15,191 nucleotides of DNA from a bacterium (GTDB lineage: Bacteria; Sumerlaeota; Sumerlaeia; MVZB01), in NCBI GenBank assembly GCA_023480605.1, contig JAMCWS010000279.1, positions 9,310-24,500 on the forward strand. Direction: 5' to 3'. The notes under the pieces were generated by a model. It made no database searches. It saw only the letters and a program-made list of their open reading frames with translations, and had not been told where the DNA came from. The stretch's first letter is position 1. The number at the start of each line of letters is the position of its first letter. A program made the translations under genes and the position numbers. Positions 7,733 to 13,353 of the stretch are shown in pieces.

Positions 7733-7752
7733 TATGGATTCGCTCAGCTTAG
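7642..7752 (+). CDS. Possible small membrane protein (36 aa), doubtful
   Basis: The frame ATG 7642 to TAG 7752 encodes 36 residues: a basic N-terminus with four Lys/Arg in the first 15 residues, then a strongly hydrophobic stretch A-A-I-F-F-H-K-L-V-I-F-F-T-T-I-W-I, then R-S-A. GGAGG lies 14 bases upstream (7623-7627), slightly far but strong, and TATATT at 7600-7605 could be a -10. Against it: the hydrophobic part is encoded by the T-tracts that also make up the repeats here, and I recognise no homologue. The layout resembles small single-helix regulatory or toxin-like peptides, but no function is claimed. Confidence 0.2.
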   Translation: MQSKVGCGMRKSGMKPAAIFFHKLVIFFTTIWIRSA

Positions 7753-7856
7753 CGCAATAAACAACCGCCGCCATAATTTTCGAATCCGCCGTGTCCTTAT
7801 AATGATTTACAGGTCGATATATGTTATCTTTATTTGACTTGGAACACTGGAAACTC

Positions 7857-7867
7857 GAGGTCACCTC
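7857..7867. repeat. Palindrome GAGGTCACCTC over the regulator's ribosome binding site
   Basis: GAGGT-C-ACCTC is a perfect 11-base palindrome that includes the GAGG Shine-Dalgarno sequence and ends 3 bases before the ATG at 7871. A protein bound here would block initiation or elongation, so autoregulation is conceivable. It may also be chance, being short. Confidence 0.3.
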
Positions 7868-7870
7868 ACC

Positions 7871-8356
7871 ATGAGCCTGATTTCACGCACCGCCCAATAC
7901 GCCCTCCGCGCCATGACCCTCCTGGCCGCGCAGGATGGGCGCATGACCGTCAAGCAACTCGCGCAGGCTGTCGGTGCGCCCCAGCCCTACCTGGCGCGCA
8001 TCATCATGAACCTGGCCGATGAAGGCATGATCGATGCCCGCCGCGGACCGGGCGGCGGGCTGAAGCTGGGCCGTGATCCGTTCGACATCAACCTGATGGA
8101 CATCGTCCAGTGCTTCGACGGCAATTCCCTCTTCGAGGAATGCTGCCTGGGTCTGCCCGGCTGTTCCGACAGCCTCGAGAAATGCCCCGTGCATGAAACC
8201 TGGGGCCAGTTGCGCCAGCAAATCGCCACCTGGTGGCGCGAAACCTCGCTTGCGGACCTGTCTCCGGAAATGACATGCAAATGCATGGCCGAACGGGTTC
8301 AGATGCACCCCGAGGTGTTCGAGAAAAACCATCGCCAGCGGGGCCGTTGGCACTGA
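7871..8356 (+). CDS. Rrf2 family transcriptional regulator (IscR-like, probable Fe-S sensor)
   Basis: Rrf2 proteins are dimeric winged-helix regulators; many carry a [2Fe-2S] or [4Fe-4S] cluster and sense iron-sulfur status, nitric oxide or redox change. The 161-residue product opens S-L-I-S-R-T-A-Q-Y-A-L-R-A-M as the family does, has the recognition region V-G-A-P-Q-P-Y-L-A-R-I at 34-44 and the wing R-R-G-P-G-G-G at 57-63. The cluster region has C92, C98, C105 and H108, aligning with IscR ligands C92, C98, C104 and H107 with one extra residue in the second gap. Additional cysteines are C81, C91, C136 and C138, the last two forming a C-x-C that I do not know from typical members. ATG 7871 has GAGG 10 bases upstream. 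It is divergent from tkt and convergent with coaD; its targets are unknown. Confidence 0.93.
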   Translation: MSLISRTAQYALRAMTLLAAQDGRMTVKQLAQAVGAPQPYLARIIMNLADEGMIDARRGPGGGLKLGRDPFDINLMDIVQCFDGNSLFEECCLGLPGCSDSLEKCPVHETWGQLRQQIATWWRETSLADLSPEMTCKCMAERVQMHPEVFEKNHRQRGRWH

Positions 8357-8394
8357 CCGGCCCGCCCCCGCCGGCCCGCTGCGCCTCTGCCCCC

Positions 8395-8437
8395 CAAACC
8401 GGATTTCCGCCGCGCGCGTGGGATCCGGTTTGTTTTT
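8395..8437 (+). terminator. Intrinsic terminator of the Rrf2 gene
   Basis: CAAACCGGAT (8395-8404) and ATCCGGTTTG (8423-8432) form a perfect 10-bp stem with a GC-rich 18-base loop, followed at once by five T (8433-8437) on the plus strand. It lies 38 bp after the regulator's stop. On the minus strand the same stem is followed by TTTGGGGG, so it is less suited to ending coaD transcription, though it may do so weakly. Confidence 0.88.
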
Positions 8438-8452
8438 GGAGGGAAGACCGCC

Positions 8453-8998
8453 TCAGATTCCCGATCCGTTGCGCCCGTGTTTGTCGGGTATGTTGAGCTT
8501 CTGGCGCAGCATGCGCTCGGTCGACGGGGGGACGAACTGGTTGACGTCGCCTCCCAGTAATAGCACTTCTTTAATCAACGAGCTGCTGACGAAGAGCTGT
8601 TGGGCGGCGGGAACCATGAACAAGGTCTCGACGCGCGGATTAAGCGCGCGGTTCATCAGGGCCATCTGGAGTTCGTATTCGAAATCCGAGACGGCCCGAA
8701 TGCCGCGGATGACGTAGTTGGCGCCCAATTTTTCGGCATAGTCCATCGTCAGGCCCAGAAAGGTCGAAACGACAACGTTGGGCAGGTGGGCGGTTTCGGT
8801 CCGTAATATCTCCAGGCGTTCATCGACCGTGAAGATGGGCTTTTTTTCCTCGTTGTGGGCGACGGCCACGTGCAGGCAGTCGAACAGGTTGGAGCCGCGC
8901 TGAATGATATCCAAGTGACCATAGGTCAGGCCGTCGAAGGTTCCCGGATATAGGGCGATGTGAGCTTTCCGGCCGGGGTGTTTTCGATGAGGGCTCAT
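8453..8998 (-). CDS. coaD: Phosphopantetheine adenylyltransferase
   Basis: CoaD catalyses the penultimate step of coenzyme A synthesis, transferring the AMP part of ATP to 4'-phosphopantetheine to give dephospho-CoA; it is a cytoplasmic hexamer. The 181-residue product has Y-P-G-T-F-D at 17-22 and G-H-L-D at 27-30, giving the T/HxGH nucleotidyltransferase motif with T20 and H28. R-G-I-R-A-V-S-D-F-E-Y-E follows near 110, and the ATP-binding V-S-S-S-L-I-K-E and G-G-D-V-N-Q-F-V-P near the C-terminus. The usual F-D-P-I-T-N-G-H is F-D-G-L-T-Y-G-H here. It is about 20 residues longer than typical, mainly a basic N-terminal extension. ATG 8998 has GGAG 5 bases upstream. The gene starts 31 bp after the rpe stop on the same strand, so the two are probably cotranscribed. 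Confidence 0.96.
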   Translation of the reverse strand: MSPHRKHPGRKAHIALYPGTFDGLTYGHLDIIQRGSNLFDCLHVAVAHNEEKKPIFTVDERLEILRTETAHLPNVVVSTFLGLTMDYAEKLGANYVIRGIRAVSDFEYELQMALMNRALNPRVETLFMVPAAQQLFVSSSLIKEVLLLGGDVNQFVPPSTERMLRQKLNIPDKHGRNGSGI

Positions 8999-9029
8999 GA
9001 TCTCTCCACGCCGCCCGCGCGCCGGGCGC

Positions 9030-9785
9030 CTACTTGGTCTGGTAGCCGGCCTTCGACAATACGCCGCGCAACGTCTTCATGTTGCCCGCGACGTCGCCGC
9101 CCCGGAATACCGCGCTGCCGGCCACCATCACGTCGGCGCCGGCGGCGGCCGCCAGAGCGACCGTCTCGGGATTGATCCCCCCGTCGATTTCGAGTCGGAA
9201 GCCCAACCCCCGTTCGCGGCGGATAAGGTTCAGCTCGCGAACCTTGTTGAGCGTCTTGGCGATCAATTCCTGGTTGCCGAAACCCGGCTCGACCGACATC
9301 ACCAGCACCAGGTCGACCTCGTCGAGCACGTCGAGGATCTCCCTGACCGGCGTTTTGGGTTTGAGGGTGACGCCCGCGCGCACCCCCAGGCGCTTGATGG
9401 CGCGCAGGTCGCGCCGAGGGCGCGCGGTGGCTTCAATGTGGATATTGAGCAGACTCGACCCCGCGCGGACGAAATCTTCGGCGAACTTCAGGGGATTTTC
9501 GATCATCAGGTGCGTGTCGTAGAACAGCTCGGGCTCGGCGGCGGTCCACTTGCGCAGAACGGGCGGCCCGAAGGTCAGATTGGGCACAAAGTGGCCGTCC
9601 ATGACGTCGATGTGCACCCATCGGGCGCGGGCACGGCGACATTTGGCCAGTTCGCGGGCCGAATGGGCGAAATCGCTGCTTAGCACCGACGGAGTGATGA
9701 CCAAGGCGGGGCCCCGTCCATTCTTCAGCGCGTAAGGCTCGAAAATCGCCCCGGCCTCGACCGGTGTCTGCCTGGTTTGGCTCAT
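9030..9785 (-). CDS. rpe: Ribulose-phosphate 3-epimerase
   Basis: Rpe interconverts ribulose 5-phosphate and xylulose 5-phosphate in the pentose phosphate pathway using a divalent metal in a TIM barrel. The 251-residue product carries P-S-V-L-S-S-D-F at 32-39, H-I-D-V-M-D-G at 58-64 (metal ligands H58 and D60), T-H-L-M at 91-94 (H92), and E-I-D-G-G-I at 199-204 (D201), so all four expected metal ligands and both catalytic Asp are present. The phosphate-side loop, usually S-V-N-P-G-F-G-G-Q, reads S-V-E-P-G-F-G-N-Q at 164-172. A 28-residue N-terminal extension precedes the barrel; there is no later ATG before it. ATG 9785 lacks a strong Shine-Dalgarno. It heads a probable two-gene operon with coaD. 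Confidence 0.95.
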   Translation of the reverse strand: MSQTRQTPVEAGAIFEPYALKNGRGPALVITPSVLSSDFAHSARELAKCRRARARWVHIDVMDGHFVPNLTFGPPVLRKWTAAEPELFYDTHLMIENPLKFAEDFVRAGSSLLNIHIEATARPRRDLRAIKRLGVRAGVTLKPKTPVREILDVLDEVDLVLVMSVEPGFGNQELIAKTLNKVRELNLIRRERGLGFRLEIDGGINPETVALAAAAGADVMVAGSAVFRGGDVAGNMKTLRGVLSKAGYQTK

Positions 9786-9854
9786 GATCGACCGCCAAGA
9801 TGAAATGTCGCGGACGGACGGACCCGCCTGGCGCAGGCCGGCCGCAGGATGACC

Positions 9855-9882
9855 ATTCTGGCACGAGCGGCGCGAATTTCAA
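9855..9882 (-). promoter_or_regulatory. Candidate promoter for rpe-coaD
   Basis: On the minus strand TTGAAA (9882-9877) and CAGAAT (9860-9855) are separated by 16 bp. They match five and four of six consensus positions. The implied start site near 9848 gives a leader of about 60 bases to ATG 9785. Confidence 0.4.
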
Positions 9883-9971
9883 GGGTGGAAATGGCACGGG
9901 AAAGCCCGGAAGCGGTTCCTCGTCATAGCGGCGGCGCGGCGGCGGCCCGGCGGCGATGACCGGGCGGATAT

Positions 9972-10000
9972 TTGCTTGCTGAAAACAAAAATGCTATGGT
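9972..10000 (+). promoter_or_regulatory. Candidate promoter for the PP2C-TPR pair
   Basis: TTGCTT (9972-9977) and TATGGT (9995-10000) are spaced by exactly 17 bp, and the spacer contains an A-rich run and ends in TGC. A second -10-like sequence, TAATAT, follows at 10003. The leader to GTG 10092 is about 85 bases. It stands out as an AT-rich island in GC-rich DNA. Confidence 0.5.
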
Positions 10001-10091
10001 CTAATATTTACTGCCATCCGGACCCGGGGCGGATAAGGCGCATGGTTCGCCCGCTCCGGACCAGATTTCGGATCAGCACGGGGATACGGGC

Positions 10092-10892
10092 GTGACGGAT
10101 ATTACAGAAGCTGGCAAGCCGCGGCAACTCAAGCTTGCATCCTGCGGCCGAACGGATGTCGGGCGAAAACGGGCCAAGAACGAAGACCACATCGAAGTTT
10201 CGGAAAAACTTAAGTTGTTTGCCGTCGCTGATGGCATGGGCGGCCACGCCGCCGGCGAGGTGGCCAGTCGCGCCGCCATCGAAACCCTGAGCGAGTTCAT
10301 CGCCCACACTTTTGTGGATCACGACTTCACCTGGCCCTTCGGGATTCAAGAAAACCTGGACGAGGCCGACAACGTTCTCGTCACCGGCATCAACCTGGCC
10401 AACCGCAAGGTTTGCCACCTGGCCGAGGAGAACGCCGAACTCAAGGGCATGGGCACGACGCTGGCGGCCATCTACGCACCCGACGGCCGCATTCACATCG
10501 GCCACGTCGGCGATTCGCGCGTCTATCGCTGGCGCACCGGGCAGCTGGAATTGATGACCTCGGATCACTCGTGGGTCAACGAACAGCTCCAGCGCAACAT
10601 CATCAGTGAAGCCGAGGCCCGCAATCATCGCTGGCGCAACGTCATCACGCGCGCCTTGGGCAACCGCGCCGAACTCGAAGTCGACCTGCGGACCGTCGAC
10701 CCCGAACCCGGCGACATTTATCTGCTCTGCTCGGACGGCCTGACCAGCATGGTGCCCGATGAACGCATCGCCCAGATCCTGTCGGACAACCCGGTCGATC
10801 TGACCCTCCTGTGTGATGCCCTCGTTGAGGAAGCGAATCAGACTGGAGGCATCGACAACATTTCCGTCATTCTCGTGCGCGTCCTCCCGTAA
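10092..10892 (+). CDS. PP2C-family serine/threonine protein phosphatase
   Basis: This is a soluble metal-dependent PPM/PP2C phosphatase, the type (Stp/PrpC) that reverses Hanks-type kinase phosphorylation. The 266 residues are just the catalytic domain. In order: T-D-V-G-R-K-R-A-K-N-E-D at 21-32, V-A-D-G-M-G-G-H at 45-52, G-M-G-T-T-L at 119-124, H-V-G-D-S-R-V-Y at 138-145, L-x-S-D-H-S at 154-160, N-V-I-T-R-A-L-G at 183-190, C-S-D-G-L-T at 213-218 and D-N-I-S-V at 255-259. The metal-binding Asp residues D47, D215 and D255 are all present, so it should be active. The start is GTG 10092 with GGGG about 10 bases upstream. The TPR gene follows after 80 bp on the same strand, suggesting one transcript. 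No Ser/Thr kinase gene lies in the window, so its substrate is unknown. Confidence 0.95.
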   Translation: MTDITEAGKPRQLKLASCGRTDVGRKRAKNEDHIEVSEKLKLFAVADGMGGHAAGEVASRAAIETLSEFIAHTFVDHDFTWPFGIQENLDEADNVLVTGINLANRKVCHLAEENAELKGMGTTLAAIYAPDGRIHIGHVGDSRVYRWRTGQLELMTSDHSWVNEQLQRNIISEAEARNHRWRNVITRALGNRAELEVDLRTVDPEPGDIYLLCSDGLTSMVPDERIAQILSDNPVDLTLLCDALVEEANQTGGIDNISVILVRVLP

Positions 10893-10893
10893 T

Positions 10894-10927
10894 CGGCGTA
10901 CGCCGCGGCCGGCGGCCGCGGCCGCCG
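10894..10927 (+). repeat. Two GC-rich palindromes between the PP2C and TPR genes
   Basis: CGGCGTACGCCG (10894-10905) and CGGCGGCCGCGGCCGCCG (10910-10927) are both perfect palindromes, 4 bp apart, starting right after the phosphatase stop codon. No T-run follows, so termination is unlikely. They may form an RNA hairpin between the cistrons that sets relative expression, or reflect the local GC bias. Confidence 0.45.
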
Positions 10928-10972
10928 CAACCATGGCCTTCGGCCCACGCCGAAAACGAGGTGTCTTGAGTC

Positions 10973-12265
10973 TTGAGTCCCGAATTGACCCCACAGGATC
11001 TACAGCGCCTGGATCTGGAAAAACTAATCGATTACGGACGCCGGGCGCTTCAGACGCGGGACTACGACGAGGCCGTCGCCATCCTGCGCGAGGCCGCGCG
11101 CCGCGCTCCGTTCAGGCAGGATTTGCGCGAATGGCTCGCGATGGCGGTGGAAACCTCGCTCAGCGCCGGCGCCGCCCGCCAGGCTGACGGACCGCCGGCG
11201 CAATCGACCCTGGCGGCCATGCGCCTCGAACCGCGCGGCGGCATCCCCCAGCCGGAGGCGCCGCCGCGCCCGGCGCCCCCTCTTCCGCCCGCCGCGACCG
11301 GCCGCGCCGGCGGCGGCACGGTGATGCGCCGGCCGGAGCCCGAGCCGCCGGGGGTGGTCATGCCCGAATCCCCCGCCGTCGACCGGTTCCCACGCCCAGC
11401 CCCCGGCGGCGGCGCGGCGCGTCCGCTCGCCGGATCGGCGCCGCGCGAGGGCGCCGCATTTCGGCCCGGCTTCGGCGAACGCGCTCCCGCCGGATTGGGG
11501 CGCGCGGACCGGGGCCGGCCGGTCGATGTCAAGACCTCGCATTACGATGTGAAACCTTCGCGATTCGAGGCGCGCCACCGCCGGGGCCCCCTTTCGGCCC
11601 TGATTATGGGAACATTGGCGGGTCTTGTCTTCCTGCTGTTGGGCGCCGCCGGTTTTGGACTCTACCTAACGTGGAAAGGCGGCGCGGGTGCCGGGGGAGA
11701 TTCCACGGCCTCCATGTCGGCCCAGGAGAACCTGATCATCGAAAAGGCCCGCATGTATCAGCGCCAGGGCGACTATGCGCTCGCCATCGAGCAGATCAAC
11801 ACACTGCCCGAAGGTCCCCGCCGCAACAAATTACTGGCCGGCATCCACCTGGAAAAAGGGGATCTCTATTTCACCAAGCGCCAGCCGCCCCAACTCGAAT
11901 CGGCCCTCGAGGAATACAAGCAGGCGGTCGCGTGCGACCCGGACAACGCCGTCAGCGGCAACGCCTTGGGGCGGGTCTACTACACCCTCGCCCTGGCAAA
12001 GGCCGACGACGAAAGCGAGGCGGCGCGTTACCTGGCCCTTGCCCGACAGACCTACGAGGCCGTCCTGCAGCGCCATCCCGATGAACTCCAGGCGATGGAC
12101 GGCCTGGGCAAAGTCGCCATCCACCAGCGCAACGATCAATTGGCGGCGCAGTGTTGGAATCGCATCGTCGCCATTGCCCCCGACAGCAACGAGGCCCGTA
12201 ATGCCCGCAACAACTTGCGCTCGCGGGGTTTCACCATGACCGGCCCGCGCGAAACCAGGCGCTGA
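10973..12265 (+). CDS. Single-pass membrane protein with TPR repeats and Pro-rich cytoplasmic arm
   Basis: Function is not recognised. The 430-residue product has a short helical N-terminal region (about 5-62, TPR-like A-L-Q-T-R-D-Y-D-E-A-V-A), a Pro/Ala/Gly/Arg-rich disordered stretch at about 68-180, a basic segment with tandem D-V-K-T-S-H-Y / D-V-K-P-S-R-F (185-198), one membrane helix at about 207-231, and a C-terminal TPR region at about 250-415. The clearest repeat units are Q-G-D-Y-A-L-A-I-E-Q near 265, L-E-S-A-L-E-E-Y-K-Q near 308 and A-R-Q-T-Y-E-A-V-L-Q near 357. TPRs bind other proteins. By the positive-inside rule the TPR part would be periplasmic and the disordered arm cytoplasmic. 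The start is TTG 10973, with GAGG 11 bases upstream and no closer alternative. It follows the phosphatase by 80 bp, so a shared pathway is likely. Confidence 0.82.
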   Translation: MSPELTPQDLQRLDLEKLIDYGRRALQTRDYDEAVAILREAARRAPFRQDLREWLAMAVETSLSAGAARQADGPPAQSTLAAMRLEPRGGIPQPEAPPRPAPPLPPAATGRAGGGTVMRRPEPEPPGVVMPESPAVDRFPRPAPGGGAARPLAGSAPREGAAFRPGFGERAPAGLGRADRGRPVDVKTSHYDVKPSRFEARHRRGPLSALIMGTLAGLVFLLLGAAGFGLYLTWKGGAGAGGDSTASMSAQENLIIEKARMYQRQGDYALAIEQINTLPEGPRRNKLLAGIHLEKGDLYFTKRQPPQLESALEEYKQAVACDPDNAVSGNALGRVYYTLALAKADDESEAARYLALARQTYEAVLQRHPDELQAMDGLGKVAIHQRNDQLAAQCWNRIVAIAPDSNEARNARNNLRSRGFTMTGPRETRR

Positions 12266-12270
12266 CGGCC

Positions 12271-12299
12271 GGCGCCGCGCGAGGGGGCGCCGATCCCCC
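12271..12299 (+). repeat. GC-rich inverted repeats after the TPR gene
   Basis: GGCGCC at 12271-12276 and 12286-12291, and overlapping GGGGG (12283-12287) with CCCCC (12295-12299), can form alternative short stems just past the TPR stop. No T-run follows. They may mark the 3' end of the PP2C-TPR transcript but are weak evidence. Confidence 0.25.
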
Positions 12300-12372
12300 G
12301 GCCCGCCCGCGTGGCGGCGGAGTGACCCAGATACCCAGGCGTGAAACCATCGAAAACCCGGGAGGCACGCTC

Positions 12373-13251
12373 ATGACCCAGGCGACCAGGATCCCCCGCA
12401 TCGTCGGCGATTACGCACCGATCTATCTGCCCGGCCCCGGACCGTTCGCCGGACCCGATTCCAAAAACCTTCGGACCGGCCAGATGATCACGGATTGGAT
12501 TCCCAACGACCATACCTTCGTCCGCGACGCCGCCGGCCGCTGGCACATCTTCGGAATCACCGGCCCCGCCACGCCCATCCTCCACGAGGCCGAATGGCAG
12601 GCCTTTCACGTCGTCAGCCGCCCCGGCCCCCTGTCACGCCTCATGCAATCCAAGGACTGGACGGAGCACGACAAGGTGCTGCCCCCGCGCGACCGCCCCG
12701 GCGAACGCAACGAACTCTGGGCTCCCTTCGTCATCGAACGCGATGGCGTCCACCACATGTTCTATGGTCCGGTGGAAATGCGCCTGGCCACATCGACCGA
12801 CCTTACCCACTGGACGCCCCAAGGGCCGGTCTTCGTCCAGTCGGGCAGCGCGCGCGACCCGTGGGTCACCCGCCTTGACGGCCTCTACCACATGGTCTAC
12901 GTTGCGGGCGACTCGGTCTGGCTGCGCACTTCGGCCGATCTGCGCCACTGGTCCGACGGCGAGGAAATCTACCCGATGCCGCGCAAGGGCGCGCCGGAGT
13001 CGCCGATGCTGGCGAAGGTTGACGGGGCGTTTTACCTATTTTACACGATCTACGATGGCACGAACGGCCCATATGACAACCGCACCTTCGTCCTGCGCGC
13101 CGCCGCGCCGCGAGCCTTCCGCGGCGGTCACGAAATCGCCATGCTGCGCGCCCACGCCCCCGAACTGATCCGCGAGGGCGATGAGTGGTTCATCTCGAGC
13201 GTCGAGTGGCCCCGTCGCGGCGTGAGCCTCGCCCGCCTTGCGTGGGAGTAA
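12373..13251 (+). CDS. Five-bladed beta-propeller glycosidase-like protein (GH43/GH32-like)
   Basis: The 292-residue product looks like a compact five-bladed beta-propeller of the GH43/GH32/GH68 superfamily, which hydrolyses furanosides, xylosides or fructosides. Repeated blade-like strands are R-W-H-I-F-G near 56, W-A-P-F-V at 116-120, H-H-M-F-Y-G near 127, L-Y-H-M-V-Y at 171-176 and F-Y-L-F-Y near 217. Three acidic positions match the usual catalytic triad: D46 in P-N-D-H, D162 in A-R-D-P-W and E209 in P-E-S-P-M, echoing the N-D-P / R-D-P / E-x-P motifs of GH32 enzymes. There is no signal peptide, so it seems cytoplasmic and may act on imported oligosaccharides. ATG 12373 is preferred over the in-frame GTG at 12322, since GGAGG lies 7 bases before it. 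Substrate and exact family are uncertain. Confidence 0.75.
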   Translation: MTQATRIPRIVGDYAPIYLPGPGPFAGPDSKNLRTGQMITDWIPNDHTFVRDAAGRWHIFGITGPATPILHEAEWQAFHVVSRPGPLSRLMQSKDWTEHDKVLPPRDRPGERNELWAPFVIERDGVHHMFYGPVEMRLATSTDLTHWTPQGPVFVQSGSARDPWVTRLDGLYHMVYVAGDSVWLRTSADLRHWSDGEEIYPMPRKGAPESPMLAKVDGAFYLFYTIYDGTNGPYDNRTFVLRAAAPRAFRGGHEIAMLRAHAPELIREGDEWFISSVEWPRRGVSLARLAWE

Positions 13252-13353
13252 GGCGCCATAATACAATCGCGTTTCATGCCAAAACAAATCGTTGTTATTT
13301 CGTTATCGTTAACGTTATCGTAATCGTAATCGGTTTCGTTGAAGGTTATGACG
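13252..13353 (+). promoter_or_regulatory. AT-rich leader of the S41 peptidase gene
   Basis: This 102-bp gap is clearly AT-richer than its flanks and contains a hexamer tandem repeat, listed separately. TTGTTA at 13292-13297 is a possible -35, and several TATCGT/TAATCG sequences inside the repeat lie at roughly -10 distance, but none is convincing. AAGG (13342-13345) is the likely ribosome binding site for ATG 13354. Confidence 0.35.
13301..13330 (+). repeat. Hexamer tandem repeat (CGTTAT/CGTTAA/CGTAAT, five units)
   Basis: Five consecutive 6-base units read CGTTAT, CGTTAA, CGTTAT, CGTAAT, CGTAAT. Two degenerate units (CGGTTT, CGTTGA) carry the 6-base rhythm to 13342. It ends 12-23 bp before the S41 peptidase start, where a change in unit number would alter promoter or leader spacing without touching the reading frame. 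Confidence 0.7.

Larger units (their letters stand above)
7173..7870. other. Intergenic region between divergent tkt and rrf2-type regulator
   Basis: This stretch of about 700 bp is visibly AT-richer than the rest of the window from about 7440 onward. Near tkt it holds a likely promoter (7276-7306) and a 13-bp palindrome, CGTGCC-C-GGCACG, at 7244-7256. At 7377-7390 there is a short hairpin CGGAG-GGTT-CTCCG. Near-identical T-tract motifs occur at 7510 and 7700, with a partial copy at 7720. TATAAT at 7798-7803 could be the -10 of the regulator gene, but no good -35 precedes it. No known riboswitch or small RNA was recognised. Confidence 0.5.
9786..10091. other. Divergent promoter region between rpe and the PP2C gene
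   Basis: These 306 bp carry candidate promoters for both flanking genes (9855-9882 minus, 9972-10000 plus), separated by a GC-rich stretch of GGC/GCG runs around 9925-9965. No gene is seen. Confidence 0.5.

Noticed and set aside
7777..7790. TTCGAATCC, resembling a tRNA T-loop
   Set aside because: The flanking bases do not pair into a T-arm, and no acceptor, D or anticodon stem could be laid out upstream.
10008..10994. 328-codon open frame on the minus strand
   Set aside because: It lies opposite the PP2C gene, whose motifs are complete. The product has no family features and no ribosome binding site was seen.
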